From Platanthera guangdongensis (taxonomy: Eukaryota > Streptophyta > Magnoliopsida > Asparagales > Orchidaceae), in assembly GCA_039583875.1 (NCBI GenBank), contig CM077147.1:109972124-110036123 (forward strand): a DNA stretch of 64,000 nt. The letters run 5' to 3'. Positions 1 to 10,619 of the stretch are shown in pieces. Position 1 is the stretch's first letter, and each line of letters opens with the position of its first letter. The notes under the pieces are model-generated. The model was not told the origin of the DNA. It saw nothing but the letters and a program-made list of their open reading frames with translations, and did no database searches. A program made the position numbers and the translations under genes.

Positions 1-717
1 TACTGAACTGCCACACAGTTGATCAAACAAATCATCAATTCTTGGCAGTGGGTACTTATTCTCAATCGTCACCTTGTTCAATTCCCGGTAATCGATGCAA
101 AGCCGCATCGACCCATCTTTCTTCTTCACAAATAACACCGGTGCACCCCAAGGTGATGAAATTGGCCTGATAAACCCCTTTGCCAATAAGTCATCCAGCT
201 GGGTACGCAACTCTGCTAGCTCACGCGGGGCCATTCTGTACGGCGCTTTCGCAATAGGCCGCGTACCCGGCTCCAAATCAATGACAAACTAGACATCACG
301 ATCTGGTGGAAGACCAGGAAGATCAGTAGGAAAAACATCTGGAAATTCACGCACAATAGGAATGTCCTCCAAACGTGGCAAAACAGCACTAGTCCCCACA
401 ACTGAGACTAGACAAGCAAAACAGTCGGAAACAAACAACGTCCAAACACATACCGCCGAAATCCCTGGAGAATCCTGGCATGAATCACCATAAACACTTC
501 CCGGATGTCCATTGTCCTTCATAAAATCCAAGCACTTTCCTTTGCACTGGATGACGGCGTCATAGCGGGATAACCAGTCCATGCCCAAGATAACATCAAA
601 ATCTTCCAAATCGATAACCTTGAAATCAGCCTTCGCTAAGAAATCCCCCAACAAAATGGGACAATCAAGAAGACCCCAGTCTGCAACCATAGAAGCACCG
701 GAAGGAAACCGCACCAA
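1..717 (-). pseudogene. Ty3/gypsy pol fragment: aspartic protease and start of reverse transcriptase
   Basis: Read on the minus strand, the 717 end shows a retropepsin-type tail (VILGMDWLSRYDAVIQC) followed by the linker typical of plant chromovirus pol (FPDVFPTDLPGLPPDR). An in-frame TAG near 289 comes next, then the RT N-terminus with [41 protein letters not shown] and [10 protein letters not shown], running out of the window at base 1. Apart from the TAG the frame is open. The protease N-terminus with its catalytic DSG is missing, because similarity stops abruptly near 717. This would process and copy retroelement RNA in an intact element. It is probably a Del/Tekay-like chromovirus relic; the lineage call is an inference. 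Confidence 0.85.
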
Positions 718-2267
718 AAAGGCAAGGGAGAAAGCAAGGGAGAAAAGCTAAGGCAAGGGAAGGAGAAAGAGAGGAGCAGCCATCGCAGTGTCGTCTCGGT
801 TCAGGCAAGCGGTGTTCTTCACCCTTGCCAATCTTGTTTTCTTGTTCTTTGATTATGCAAGTTTAGCTAGCTTTCCCCTTTCAATTTTAATAGCTCGTTC
901 TTCTTGTTTTGCACCTCACTTTGGTCTAAATAACTTAGCCTTGTTACCCTTCCGTTTGTTTCGGATTCACAAGCATAAATCATCTTGTCGTTCAAGAATT
1001 TTCTTACCTTTTGTTCATCTCATTTTGTCATGTTTTCCCTTAGATTTCTCTATTAGTTACTTTTTTTGTTCATATGATTTGCAAGCTTGTTGTGGTTAAT
1101 CAGCGTTGTTACTTGTGGGGCTCGCTTAGGGTGACGGAGAGACCCAAATTCTGTCAAGTTTGACATACCTTGGACAATTTGTAGTCATGAGTGAGGACGA
1201 GGAAAGGAAACGGGTTTAGCTTGGATTATGGTGATTTTTGCGAGGCGAATTGGGAACCATGGCAGAAGCGTTTGTGTGAGGATTCGGTAAGGGGTGGTGT
1301 GGTTTCAGCCTTGGTGGCCACCGGGTTTTGTTTTGTGGTGTAGAGCACCGTTTTGGCCCCGATTTGGGCTGGCTTTTATAGTTGCGTTCCACTTTAGGGC
1401 CGCCACCAAAAGACCCTTGCGGAATCGAACTTAACTGCTGCTTATATGTCACTAGTATAGTTGTTTCTTGTTATCAATATGATGGAATGGGCATATATGT
1501 GTTGCCTTTTTGCTCCTGTTTACATGAAAAATTGCTACGGGGTCGGTAAGCCCTTCATTATATTGTATGAACGTAATGCTCTATGTTTTTGTAGCTTTGA
1601 TGATTGCTGAGGTGTTCTCTTTCGAATGCCTCAGTTGCAGGTTGTAGCCGGTTGAGCGGCTAAGGCTTGGGTAGAGTCTCTTTGGAGCTAGCCGAGCTTG
1701 CTTAGCGAGGTAGTTCTTTACTTTTGTGTACATACATACATACGCCCCAATGTGTTCGTGTCAGCTTATTGACACCCATTGGTGGCTTTCTTTACTTGCT
1801 ACATATGTATGCTAGACTGCTAATATGAATCATTTGGATGAGATGATGTCTACTTTCTCTTGGGAAGGATTTATGCTAGGTTGCATTAGGTATTTCTACG
1901 CTAAACAAAACCTATTATTGTATAGCATTCATAACATGTTTTGGTCACCTAACAAGTATTTTCCAAACAACATAAAAAAGATGATTTCTTATCTAATTAT
2001 AAATCTAGAATACAGATAGGAGTTCGTCATAAGTAAACTAAAGTATTTTCCGCCGCGTACAAACACACGTTTTGATCCATAAGGCCGAGGGATACGGCCA
2101 TCAAACTAAACGGTTTTCTTGCATACAACTGATGATTTTCAACTACTAAAGTAAGCATCGAGGTTTTGCATGAGCGTGTGCAGTTATGCCCTGCACGACG
2201 TGGCATCATAACACGTAGTTCCTCTTGCTCTGATACGATATACTCGTTTGGGGAAATGCGGGTTGTG
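718..2267. other. Non-coding stretch, possible LTR remnant
   Basis: No convincing coding region was seen. It opens with a purine-rich tract (720-777), followed by T-rich leader-like sequence and scattered short ORFs without recognisable motifs. Near 2226-2238 the plus strand reads GCTCTGATACGA, close to the reverse complement of the initiator tRNA-Met primer-binding site. Part of this may therefore be the LTR/PBS edge of another minus-strand element, but no partner LTR was found. Confidence 0.4.
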
Positions 2268-3200
2268 ATAGTTAGTCAAAATTTTATGTATGATATTTAA
2301 ATGACCAGAAAAAATCAGAGCATAAAAAGGAATGGTATCACAAAATATGGGAGAGCGGGGATCGGAGAGATGGGGTGGGAAGCAAATAAGATCGACTTGT
2401 GGAGTCATTAATTTACATCACATCGTATGCTCTCCTGTCAGACACATATGATCATCTATTACACTGAAATCAACTATCCCAAACATTTCACACGATCGAA
2501 TCTGACTAACGTTAGAAACTTTAAAATGAATCCCAAATTTAATATTTAAAATTTCCCAGAGAAATCCTTTAAATCTAGTGTCTTTGTTTTGTGTGAAATT
2601 TTTTGGCGTTCCTATTATCCTTAGAACACGAGTTTTCTTGAATAAATCAATAATTTGATAGTAGAAATCTTCAGACACATTTATAATTATGGGATAATGT
2701 AATGAAACAAAATGATGTTCCCCAAATATAAAATCAATATAAGGTGGTGATTCCAATGTGAGTGATACGTCACTAATAATTCCTTCTCTGGGAGGGGACT
2801 CAAAAATAATCTCAGTGACTAGAGGCGGTGCCTTACTGTAAGCAAGTGGGAGCACCATCTCAATTGAGATAAGGGGATGAGGAGGAAGCTCTTCTTCCTG
2901 GAGCTGGGGCTCATGAAGAAACTCCTCGACTAAAGTGAGTGCTTCAGTGGAGACAAGTGGGGTCAACGTGCTCATGTGAGAAATGACGAGTCTAGAAAGA
3001 GGACTATTAAAAATTCGAAGTCCGGGTTCCACTAATTCATATGTAGTGGGAATGTAGTCAGGAAAATTATTTTGTTTGCGCAATGTCATTTCAAGATTGT
3101 GTACGTCGGTGCACAATCCAGTCAGATTCTGCGTGAGTTCAGCAGTGACGAACTCAATGTTTTTCATTAAAATTTTCATTCGCTCTTCGAGACTCTCCAT
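2268..3200 (-). pseudogene. ORF of unknown function in the non-autonomous element, copy A
   Basis: The ORF begins at an ATG at 3200, about 165 bases downstream of the PBS, where gag would normally start. The first 260 residues are open: a helical N-terminus (MESLEERMKILMKN), an acidic proline/leucine-rich middle, and a C-terminal part rich in F, I and V. A TGA at 2418-2420 interrupts it; copy B has CGA at this position, so a single C-to-T change explains the stop, and the frame then continues to about 2268. I recognise no capsid, zinc-knuckle or enzyme motif. It could be a highly diverged gag or a lineage-specific accessory protein. Confidence 0.6.
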
Positions 3201-3364
3201 TTTTTAAGTTATTATTACTATTATTATTATTTTTTAAGTAAAATAAAGATTTTTTTATATAATACTTTTTTAAAAAAAGTTAAATATATTTTAAAATAGA
3301 TTTGCTTTAATTTTTTTTTAAAAAATTTTGATCGCGTGATTCACGATAGGAGTGAATCACATAC

Positions 3365-3376
3365 GCTCTGATACCA
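3365..3376 (-). promoter_or_regulatory. Primer-binding site, initiator tRNA-Met type
   Basis: The minus strand reads TGGTATCAGAGC, the standard complement of the 3' end of plant initiator tRNA-Met. It lies 3 bases inside the end of the LTR at 3380, and fixes the element's orientation as minus. Confidence 0.85.
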
Positions 3377-4094
3377 AACTGATGTAAACTGAAATCCCAG
3401 ATATGATTTTAAATAAAGAAATTTGAAATTTACTTTTAAAACTTGTAGTACTAGTGTGATTTTCTCGAGCAAACGGAGGGAGACAGTCAATCTCAAATTC
3501 ATCGACACGTCTACGAGCTTAACGTTCAGACATAGTCAATGTCATAACTTAATTCTTCCACAAGTATAGACTGGAGTAGGAAATAAAAAGGAAACAGGGT
3601 TATGAAAAATAACGTCAAACAAAAAACTAGACAATTAAGGCAACATGATCTGATTTTTAATAATCAACTAAATATTAAGCATATCATTTTGTTAACAGGA
3701 ACTAGCAAAGGAGATTTGGCTCGAAGATATACCAACTGGTCCTCAAGAAAACAACCACCGGAATGTCAAAGAATAGTGGCAGGCTCGGCGCCGGAGTTAT
3801 CACTGGGGGAGGAGGGCCGGGAAAGCTTTGTCGGGGTCGACCGGCATCGAAGGGAGGCAGAAGCATCGAACGGCCTCAGCGTCCTCGCCAGGTCCAGTGG
3901 ACTTGTTTACGATGGTAGAACACATGGAAGGGTTTGCCGGAGTTAAGAGGGGCGGTGGCCGGCGGAGGAGGGCTCGACGATCTCTCCTGAAGGAAAATAG
4001 AAGGGAAACGACGGGTTATCGGGTCGGCTAACCGAGAAACAGAGAAAGCACTGTTCCCGATTTCTACCAACCACTTTTTGGGATAAAATAATGA

Positions 4095-4104
4095 TATTTT
4101 ATAG
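4095..4104 (-). promoter_or_regulatory. Putative LTR TATA box
   Basis: The minus strand reads CTATAAAATA about 490 bases into the LTR, downstream of the U3 tandem repeat. This is a reasonable position for the U3/R promoter; no start site can be proved from sequence alone. Confidence 0.5.
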
Positions 4105-4431
4105 GAGGAATATTGAATTGGTATTGTGAGGGGGGGTCAGCTACCTTGAGATGTCATTAAAAGGGAAATAAATAATCAAAAGATAGGAATATGGGTAAGA
4201 GAGAAATTAATTGCTAAGAGAGAAAAATAAAGTTTTTAAATACTTTCCAGAAGCAGAAATGTTTCTTCCATTCTAATTAATTTCAAAATTGGGTTTTGCC
4301 TAAAATGAGATATGTTTAATTTTTATAATAAATTATTTTTGAGCGCTTGACTTAATTATCCTATTACCTAATTTGGCAAATCTTTTTATTTAAGGTCTTG
4401 TTGGATGATTACCTCAATAATCCATATGAGT

Positions 4432-4562
4432 GCACGAAATAAAATACATGTGCGCTAATACATGCGCTTCAAATATCGCCATACAAATGCGTGAAAGAAA
4501 ATACACATGCGCTAATATATGCGCGACAAATATCAAAATATAGTTGCGTGAAATAAAATAAG
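4432..4562. repeat. 57-bp tandem repeat in LTR U3, about 2.3 copies
   Basis: Units starting at 4432, 4489 and 4546 share GCGTGAAATAAAATA-like starts and CATGCGCTAATA cores. The period is 57 bp by direct position count. Confidence 0.85.
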
Positions 4563-4589
4563 CCACATGATGCGACACAGGTTGCATCA

Positions 4590-5407
4590 ATTCTCCCGGG
4601 GTTGAAAAATCTCGACCCCGTCGAGAGTGTAATGTTGCCCGCGACAAGAAAATCCAACCGTCGATCTGGACTTGCTCTGTTACTGACATGTCCTGGATGG
4701 TGGTGCGTAGTGAGGCAAAGAAGGATCCTCCACTGCAGCTCTGGACATGTAGGAAAACTCCCTTTCCTGAAAAATACAGGAAACCAATCTCCTTCGAAAA
4801 AAATATAATTCCAGGTGAAAGAATCAACCATAGAATTATAATTTTTCGAATATGCTCGCGAACAGTTAGTCAAAATTTTATGTATGATATTTAAACGACC
4901 AGAAAAAATCAGAGCATAAAAAGGTATGGTATCACAAAATATGGGAGAGCGGGGATCGGAGAGATGGGGTGGGAAGCAAATAAGCTCGACTTGTGGAGTC
5001 ATTAATTCACATCGCATTGTATGCTCTCCTGTCAGACACATATGAGCATCTATTACACTAAAATCAACTATCCCAAACATTCCACACGATCGAATCTGAC
5101 TAACGTTACAAACTTTAAAATGAATCCCAAATTTAATATTTAAAATTTTCCAGAAAAATCCTTTAAATCTAGTGTCTTTGTTTGGTGTGAAATTTTTTGG
5201 CGTTCCTATTATCCTTAGAACACGAGTTTTCTTGAATAAATCAATAATTTGATAGTAAAAATCTTCAGACACATTTATAATTATGGGATAATGTAATGAC
5301 ACAAAATGATGTTCCCCAAATAAAAAATCAATATAAGGTGGTGATTCCAATGTGAGTGATACGTCGCTAATAATTCCTTCTCTAGGCGGGGACTCGGAAA
5401 TAATCAC
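4590..5407 (-). pseudogene. ORF of unknown function in the non-autonomous element, copy B (5'-truncated)
   Basis: The minus-strand frame open from 5407 matches copy A closely through its C-terminal half (for example ESPPREGIISDVSLTLESPP and VLRIIGTPKNFT). It retains the CGA codon where copy A has a stop. Similarity to copy A ends at about 4865. The frame then stays open through the remaining internal region, past the purine tract and into the LTR, ending near 4469, so its natural stop is unclear. No known domain was recognised. The 5' end is cut at 5407, where copia C1 sequence begins. Confidence 0.55.
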
Positions 5408-7043
5408 TAAACCACAGCATTACCTCTCTTATGAAAACAATCTGTCATTTCTTTCTTAAGCAAATTTACCTCAAATCTGATAGATTTGATGTCCTCTGCC
5501 AGACTAAATTGCACCTCCTTGTGGCTTTCATTCACATACTTATCTAATGCAAGTCTTTACTCATTAAGTTTGACTTGCAGTTGTACTAATAGAGAACTAA
5601 AATCTATTGTGGGAGCAGTAGATGTGGAGCCTGCCTTTAAGACTTTCTTATATCTAGAGTTCTTTTTCCTTAGCTCCATAAACTTTCTTTTCTTAAGTAC
5701 TATGGCTGCTCCCTCATCTTTAGAATTAGAGGATATCTCAAGTTCCACTGTTGTGCCTGGAACTTCTACATCTAGTCTTGGGGCTAGATATGTCGCATCC
5801 CCCTCAACCCTTGCAGCAGTTGGTGCATCAACAGAAATATCTTCCTTGTGCACCTCGTCTTGCTCCCCCTGGAAGTCAGTCTCTAATACTAAAATTTCTT
5901 CAGTCTCAGGAGCCTGAGGTATCTCTGGCAGATTAGGAATATACACATCCTATCCCTCTCTTTCAGAAGGGTCAGCAGTTGTGTTGATATCATGAACCAC
6001 TTCCATTATAGTGAGCTTTGCAGTCTCACTGTCTAAATGTGCTTCAATGATAGTTTCCCCAGGGACTGATAGCTCTTGATTATCTGTTAGATGCATAGGC
6101 TCCCCCTGGATTTGAGCTTCAATTTCAGGTGTGTGAGTTGGAGACTTCCAGGGTTGTTCAGTGTTATCTTCCTTAGAACTGAATTCTACTCTTTCTTCTG
6201 AGTCACTGGAGTACTATTCAGCTTGCACTGTATCTTTCTTTAATGTTGTGACCTATTTTGACTTCTGCTTTGGTGTAGGGTCTTCCTTGGACAATACTCT
6301 GTCCCACCTAGACAAGATTCTCATATTCATTCTCTTCATATAGTTAATTTTGAAACCAACAATCTGGTTTAGTACATCAGGTATACGGACAGCCAGATGC
6401 AGACTTAAGATTCTGCCTATATTTGGCTTCTTAATACTTTCTTTAATCTTGTTAAAGATTACTACACTCCTGTCAGTCTTCACCTTGAAGATGAATCTTG
6501 TCATGAGGATGAACATGTAGGAAGAGATCCTATCATGCCCACAGTTTTGAAGAGAACTACCTTCCCAATTATCACAGACAGAAACTTCCCTTTGGAGTTC
6601 ATCCCCTTCCTAGTCATGGATGATCCAATGTTTGTGGTTGAGGGCAGCCCACATCATTTAAGGGCTTCAGCAGTCAAATTAGAATCAACCTCAGTCCCTT
6701 CTTTTATCATTGGAAGTTGAAGGGATTTACTCAGACTTTTGAGTGTTATTTTTACCGTTTCACTGTGAACAGTAGACTTGATATTGTTCCCCTTTAAATT
6801 CAATATGGCATTATAAAAGAATTGTAGAACTTCCTTCTTCCAAATTCTTCTTGATTCTAAAACCAAATTATCCAGTCCGGCTTCATGGATTAGGTCTACA
6901 ACTGCCTTAATTTCTTGTTCAGCATCATTGAACGCTCCCCGAACGAGCTCATAACCTTCATGAATGTTGTTGTCCAACTTGGGAGCCATTGGAGATGATA
7001 GAAGTGAAGTAGAAGAGAAGGAAGAAGAATTCTGTGTCGACAC
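5408..7043 (-). pseudogene. Third ORF downstream of copia pol (env-like position), function unknown
   Basis: Successive minus-strand blocks at 7043-6654, 6516-6253 and 5946-5557, linked by shorter open stretches, look like one broken ORF of about 500 codons. The first in-frame ATG is at 6989 (MAPKLDNNIHEGYELV); the frame is open upstream to about 7043 with GTG only. The N-terminal part is globular-looking, the middle carries many acidic and Ser/Thr residues, and the end is lysine-rich and probably coiled. No clear signal peptide or transmembrane helix was seen, so env-like refers to position only, as in Sireviruses. A TATA box and palindrome array lie just upstream. Confidence 0.6.
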
Positions 7044-7099
7044 ATATGGTTTAGTCTCGAGATTTCTGAGAGTGTAGTCGACAAGGTCACGTTTCCACC

Positions 7100-7107
7100 T
7101 ATTTATA
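7100..7107 (-). promoter_or_regulatory. Putative internal TATA box before the C1 third ORF
   Basis: The minus strand reads AAGTATAAATAGGTGG, a good plant TATA box. It lies about 110 bases upstream of the ATG at 6989 and about 127 bases downstream of the palindrome array. In the C1 LTR the TATA box (19455-19464) lies about 144 bases from its own array. Confidence 0.5.
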
Positions 7108-7233
7108 CTTTTCTAAATAGGGAATGTGAAAAGGCGGGCTGAAAATAGAGTTTCTTATGTAGACACAAATTTGATTGTGTTGACACGGACTACTAAATTC
7201 TCAATAGAGAGTTTAGAGTCTCGATAACTCTAT

Positions 7234-7403
7234 GTGTCGACACTAATTTCTGAGTGTCGACACAGATGACCTTATGTGTCGACACCAACATGTGAGTGTC
7301 AATAACTCTGTGTTGACACGAACTTCTGAGTGTCGACACAGACTTCTTTTTATATCGACACCAACTTCTGAGTGTCAACACATACTACTTTATGTGTCGA
7401 CAC
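7234..7403. repeat. Internal GTGTCGACAC palindrome array
   Basis: Five exact copies of the 10-bp palindrome GTGTCGACAC start at 7234, 7254, 7276, 7330 and 7394, with variants such as GTGTTGACAC and GTGTCAACAC between them at about 20-bp spacing. The same motif forms the arrays in the LTRs of C1 and C2. Here it lies between the end of RNase H and the third ORF. Confidence 0.9.
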
Positions 7404-7479
7404 TAATATACTTAGTCATATGTTGAGTAGAATTTTTCTTAATTTGCCATCCTATTCCAGGTTCAACATGCCTAATTCA

Positions 7480-9036
7480 ATTTTAATTTAATTGAATTTA
7501 CTTTCATCTAGAGGTTTTGTGAATATATCATCTACTTATGTATCAGTAGAAATAAACTCTAGACTTATGTCCTCTTTATCAACATGTTCTATAATAAAAT
7601 GGTACCTAATTTCAATGTATTTTGTTCTGCTATGTGAAACAGGGTTTCTAGTAATTTATATAGCACTAGTAGAATCACAGTATAATGGAGTTCTACTTAT
7701 CTTAATGTCATAATCTTCTAGTTGATGTTGTATCCATAGAAACTGAGCATGACAACTTCCACCTGCAATATATTCTGACTCTGTTGTGGATATAGCAACA
7801 CTTGTCTGCTTTTTGCTATTTCATGACACCAATCTTCCACCTAGGAATTGGCATGTACTTATGGTACTATTCTTGTCTTCCTTGCAGCCTGCAAAGTCTG
7901 CATCTGAAAAGCCTATTAGCAGAAAATATCTATTCCTAGGGTACCATGGACCAAGATTTTTGTGTGCCCTTAAGATGTCTTAAAATTCTCTTGGCAGCAG
8001 AATAATGAGACTATTTAGAGCATGTCTGGTATCTAGCATAGACACATGTAGCACACATGATGTCAGGCCTACTTGTAGTCAAGGATAGTAAGGAGCCAAT
8101 TATCCCTCTATACAAAGACTAATCAACAGGTTTCCCTGCCTCATCTTTTCATAAAGGCATACTTGACCCCATTTGAGTTTTCATTGGGGAAGCAGTCTCC
8201 ATGCCTTATTTTTTAATCAACTCCCTGGTGATCTTAGACTGGGATATGACAAATCCATCCTCAGTCTGTTTTACTTGAAGCCCCAAAAAGAACTTTAGCT
8301 CACCCATGCTGCTCATCTCAAACTTCCCTTGCATAAGTTTGGCAAACTTCCTGCAAAGGTTGTTCTCAGTAGATTCAAATATTATGTTATCAACATATAT
8401 CTGAACTAGGATAATCTTGCCCTTTGATTCCCTCAGGAATAGGGTCTTGTCTATTTTCCCCCTTGAGAATTTGTTCTCAATGAGGAAAGTAGACAATGTC
8501 TCATACCATGCTCTAGGGGCTTGTTTCAACCCAGATAGAGCTTTCTTAAGTCTATAGACAAGATCAGGAAAGTGAGGATCTACAATACCTGATGGTTGAT
8601 CCACATATACTTCCTCTTTTAGATCTCCATTCAGGAATGCTTGCTTGACATCCATTTGAAAGACCTATAATTCTTTATAGGTTGCATAGGAAAGGAATAG
8701 TCTTATTGCTTCCAGCATTTCTACTGGGGCAAAGGTCTTGAAAAAGTCTATTCCTTCTTCCTTCATGTAGCCTTTTGCTACCAATCTGGCCTTGTACTTG
8801 ACAATAATGCCATTTTCATCTAACGTATTCCTGTAGATCCACTTAGACCCTATTACATTATATCCCTTATATCTGGGAACCAGTTTCCAAACTTTGCATC
8901 TCTTGAATTGGTTCAACTCTTCGTGCATAGCACCAATCCAGAATGAATCATGGATAGCCTCTTCAAACTTCTTTAGTTCCATTTGAGACAGAAAGCTTGA
9001 ACATAGTGTTGAGTTCAAGCTCTTGCTTCTGGTCAT
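7480..9036 (-). pseudogene. C1 copia reverse transcriptase and RNase H, degraded
   Basis: The 9036-8665 block carries the RT N-terminus ([29 protein letters not shown]). The 8655-8206 block carries [28 protein letters not shown] and the catalytic region as YVDNIIF. The second catalytic Asp of the YVDD box is Asn, so polymerase activity is lost. RNase H downstream (SLYRGIIGSLL, TSRPDIM, RILRHLKGT) is riddled with stops and fades near 7480. A TAG separates the first two blocks. Integrase lies immediately upstream, as expected for Ty1/copia. Confidence 0.9.
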
Positions 9037-10356
9037 TACACCATGACTTGCATCACCAATGATTAGATGAGCTGGATGATCTCTTAAATGTCTCTATGCT
9101 CGAGGTAATCTTTCTTCAGCTTGCCGATCCTCAATGTCTTAAGCTGGTTGTTCTTCATTCTCAGCTTGTAAGTCTTGAGCTCCCCCTGAATAGCATTCGT
9201 CGTATTCACTCTCTTACCCTGCTCGTTTATCTTCCCTAATGGTCAGATTGTTCATCTGATCTTTTAAACCTGCTGGACTAAAAGAACTGCTTGACAGCTC
9301 ACAGTTAATTAACTTAAACTCATGAAAGACAACATGGACAGATTCTTCTACAACTTGTGTAGTCAAGTTATAGATCCTATATGCTATAATATTATTACTG
9401 TACCCAACATATATCCCTTTTTGGGACTTGGCAGCAAACTTAGTTAAATTAGACTAACCATTGTTTAGTACATAACACTTACTACCAAAAATCATAAAAT
9501 AGGACAAATTTGGTTTTCTGCCTTTCAGGATCTCATAGGGAGTCTTTTTGTGACTTTTAGAGTTGGAAGATCTATTGAGAACATGACAATTAGTATTTAC
9601 TACCTTAGTAAAGAAATATTATCGGAGAGAAGTGTCATTTAACAAAGTCCTACCTTCCTTAATTAGAGTTCTGTTCTTACTTTCAGCAATTCAATTTTGT
9701 TGGGGAGTTCTAGGTGAGAAGAATTCTTGATGAATCCCAAGCCCTTCATAGAACTTTGTCAAGCATTCAGACTGAAACTCAGTCTCATGATCACTTCTGA
9801 TTTTGACCATAGAACTATTAAATTCATTCTGAATTTGCTTGACAAAAGTCTGGAAGATATCTGAGGTTTCAGATTTTCTCCTTAAGAAGAATACCCAAAG
9901 CAACCTGGAGAAGTCATCAACCACCACAAGTGTATAGGCTTTCCTACCTAGACTATGAACTGGCATAGGACAAAATAGATCCATATGCACGAGATATAAA
10001 TACCTCACTAAGTCCTTGGTATCAAGACTTTGGAAGGAAGACTTGTTCTGCTTGCCCTTTTGACAAGCTAAGCAAATTCCCTCCTTAATGCACTTGTATT
10101 CAGGACCATTCCTCACCAACTCTTAACTAAAGAGTCTACCTATGGTCTTGTAGTTCAGGTGAACTAGCCTCTTGTGCCATTTGAAATAATGAGAAACTTT
10201 CTCATTTGTAACTAGGCATATAGGAGTGTCCTCACTCTCACACTCAAAGTCTAGATAGTAAACATTTCCTCTCCTAGTGCCTGTCAAGATAACTCCTTGA
10301 TCACTTGACCTTATAATTTTACACTCATCCTTGAGGAAAGAAATGGCATTGCCCAA
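9037..10356 (-). pseudogene. C1 copia integrase, degraded
   Basis: The minus strand shows the N-terminal HHCC zinc region (WHKRLVHLNYKT, then ICLACQKGK), the catalytic core (VHMDLFCPMP, VVVDDFSR, VKIRSDHETEF, SPRTPQQN) and the C-terminal GKR-type region (KTPYEILKGRKP, YFMIFGSKCYVLN). Stops occur near 10122, 9690, 9630 and 9454. The integrase-RT linker carries stops near 9220, 9140 and 9095. This enzyme would insert the cDNA into the genome. The metal-binding Asp residues seem present, but the frame is broken. Confidence 0.88.
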
Positions 10357-10389
10357 ATCACATAGTTGACTTATTCTTATAAGGTTATG

Positions 10390-10611
10390 TTACAAACCTT
10401 TCACAGAAGCTACTTGTGTGATAGTTACTATGCCATTAGGTATCTTACCCAAACCTTTTGTTACACCTTTTTCTGAGCCCCCAAAGATAACTCTGGGACC
10501 ATTCTTAATAGGAGTGTATTCCTTTAGCATGCTTCTTATTCCAGTCATGTGTCTGGAACATCCACTGTCTAAGTACCATGTAAGGGTATGGCCACTTGGA
10601 CTTACCTGCAA
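10390..10611 (-). pseudogene. C1 copia aspartic protease
   Basis: This contains WYLDSGCSRHMTG with the catalytic DSG triad intact, then FGGSEKGVTKGLGKI, the usual copia protease flap region. A TAA at about 10390 separates it from the integrase block, where C2 has lysine (VKGLKHNLISISQ). It would cleave the gag-pol polyprotein. Confidence 0.88.
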
Positions 10612-10619
10612 TAAATATA

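Larger units (their letters stand above)
3380..4589 (-). repeat. LTR of the non-autonomous element (about 1.2 kb)
   Basis: On the minus strand it runs from TGATGCAACCTG at 4589 to CAGTTTACATCA at 3380, giving terminal TGATG...CATCA inverted repeats. A PBS follows at one end and a purine tract (CCCCGGGAGAAT) precedes the other. A TATA-like CTATAAAATA lies at about 4095-4104, and a 57-bp tandem repeat sits upstream in U3. The same terminal pentamers bound the nested element at 12424-17847, suggesting related lineages. Confidence 0.7.
2268..5407 (-). mobile_element. Non-autonomous LTR retroelement in internal-LTR-internal arrangement
   Basis: Two diverged copies of one internal segment (2268-2824 and 4865-5406) flank a single LTR (3380-4589). 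In minus orientation, the upstream copy ends in a purine tract directly before the LTR. The LTR is followed 3 bp later by a PBS and the 5' part of the downstream copy. This is what LTR-LTR recombination between tandem copies, or one copy inserted next to another, would leave. Combining the copies suggests an internal domain of only about 1.4 kb with one ORF and no protease, RT or integrase. Both outer ends are truncated: 2267 joins unrelated sequence and 5408 joins the third ORF of copia C1. Confidence 0.7.

Noticed and set aside
788..1099. 103-codon plus-strand frame
   Set aside because: Phe/Leu/Ser-rich low-complexity translation of T-rich non-coding DNA; no motif.
2226..2240. PBS-like GCTCTGATACGA on the plus strand
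   Set aside because: Close to the tRNA-Met PBS in inverse, but no LTR end or partner could be identified beside it, so it is not called as a feature.
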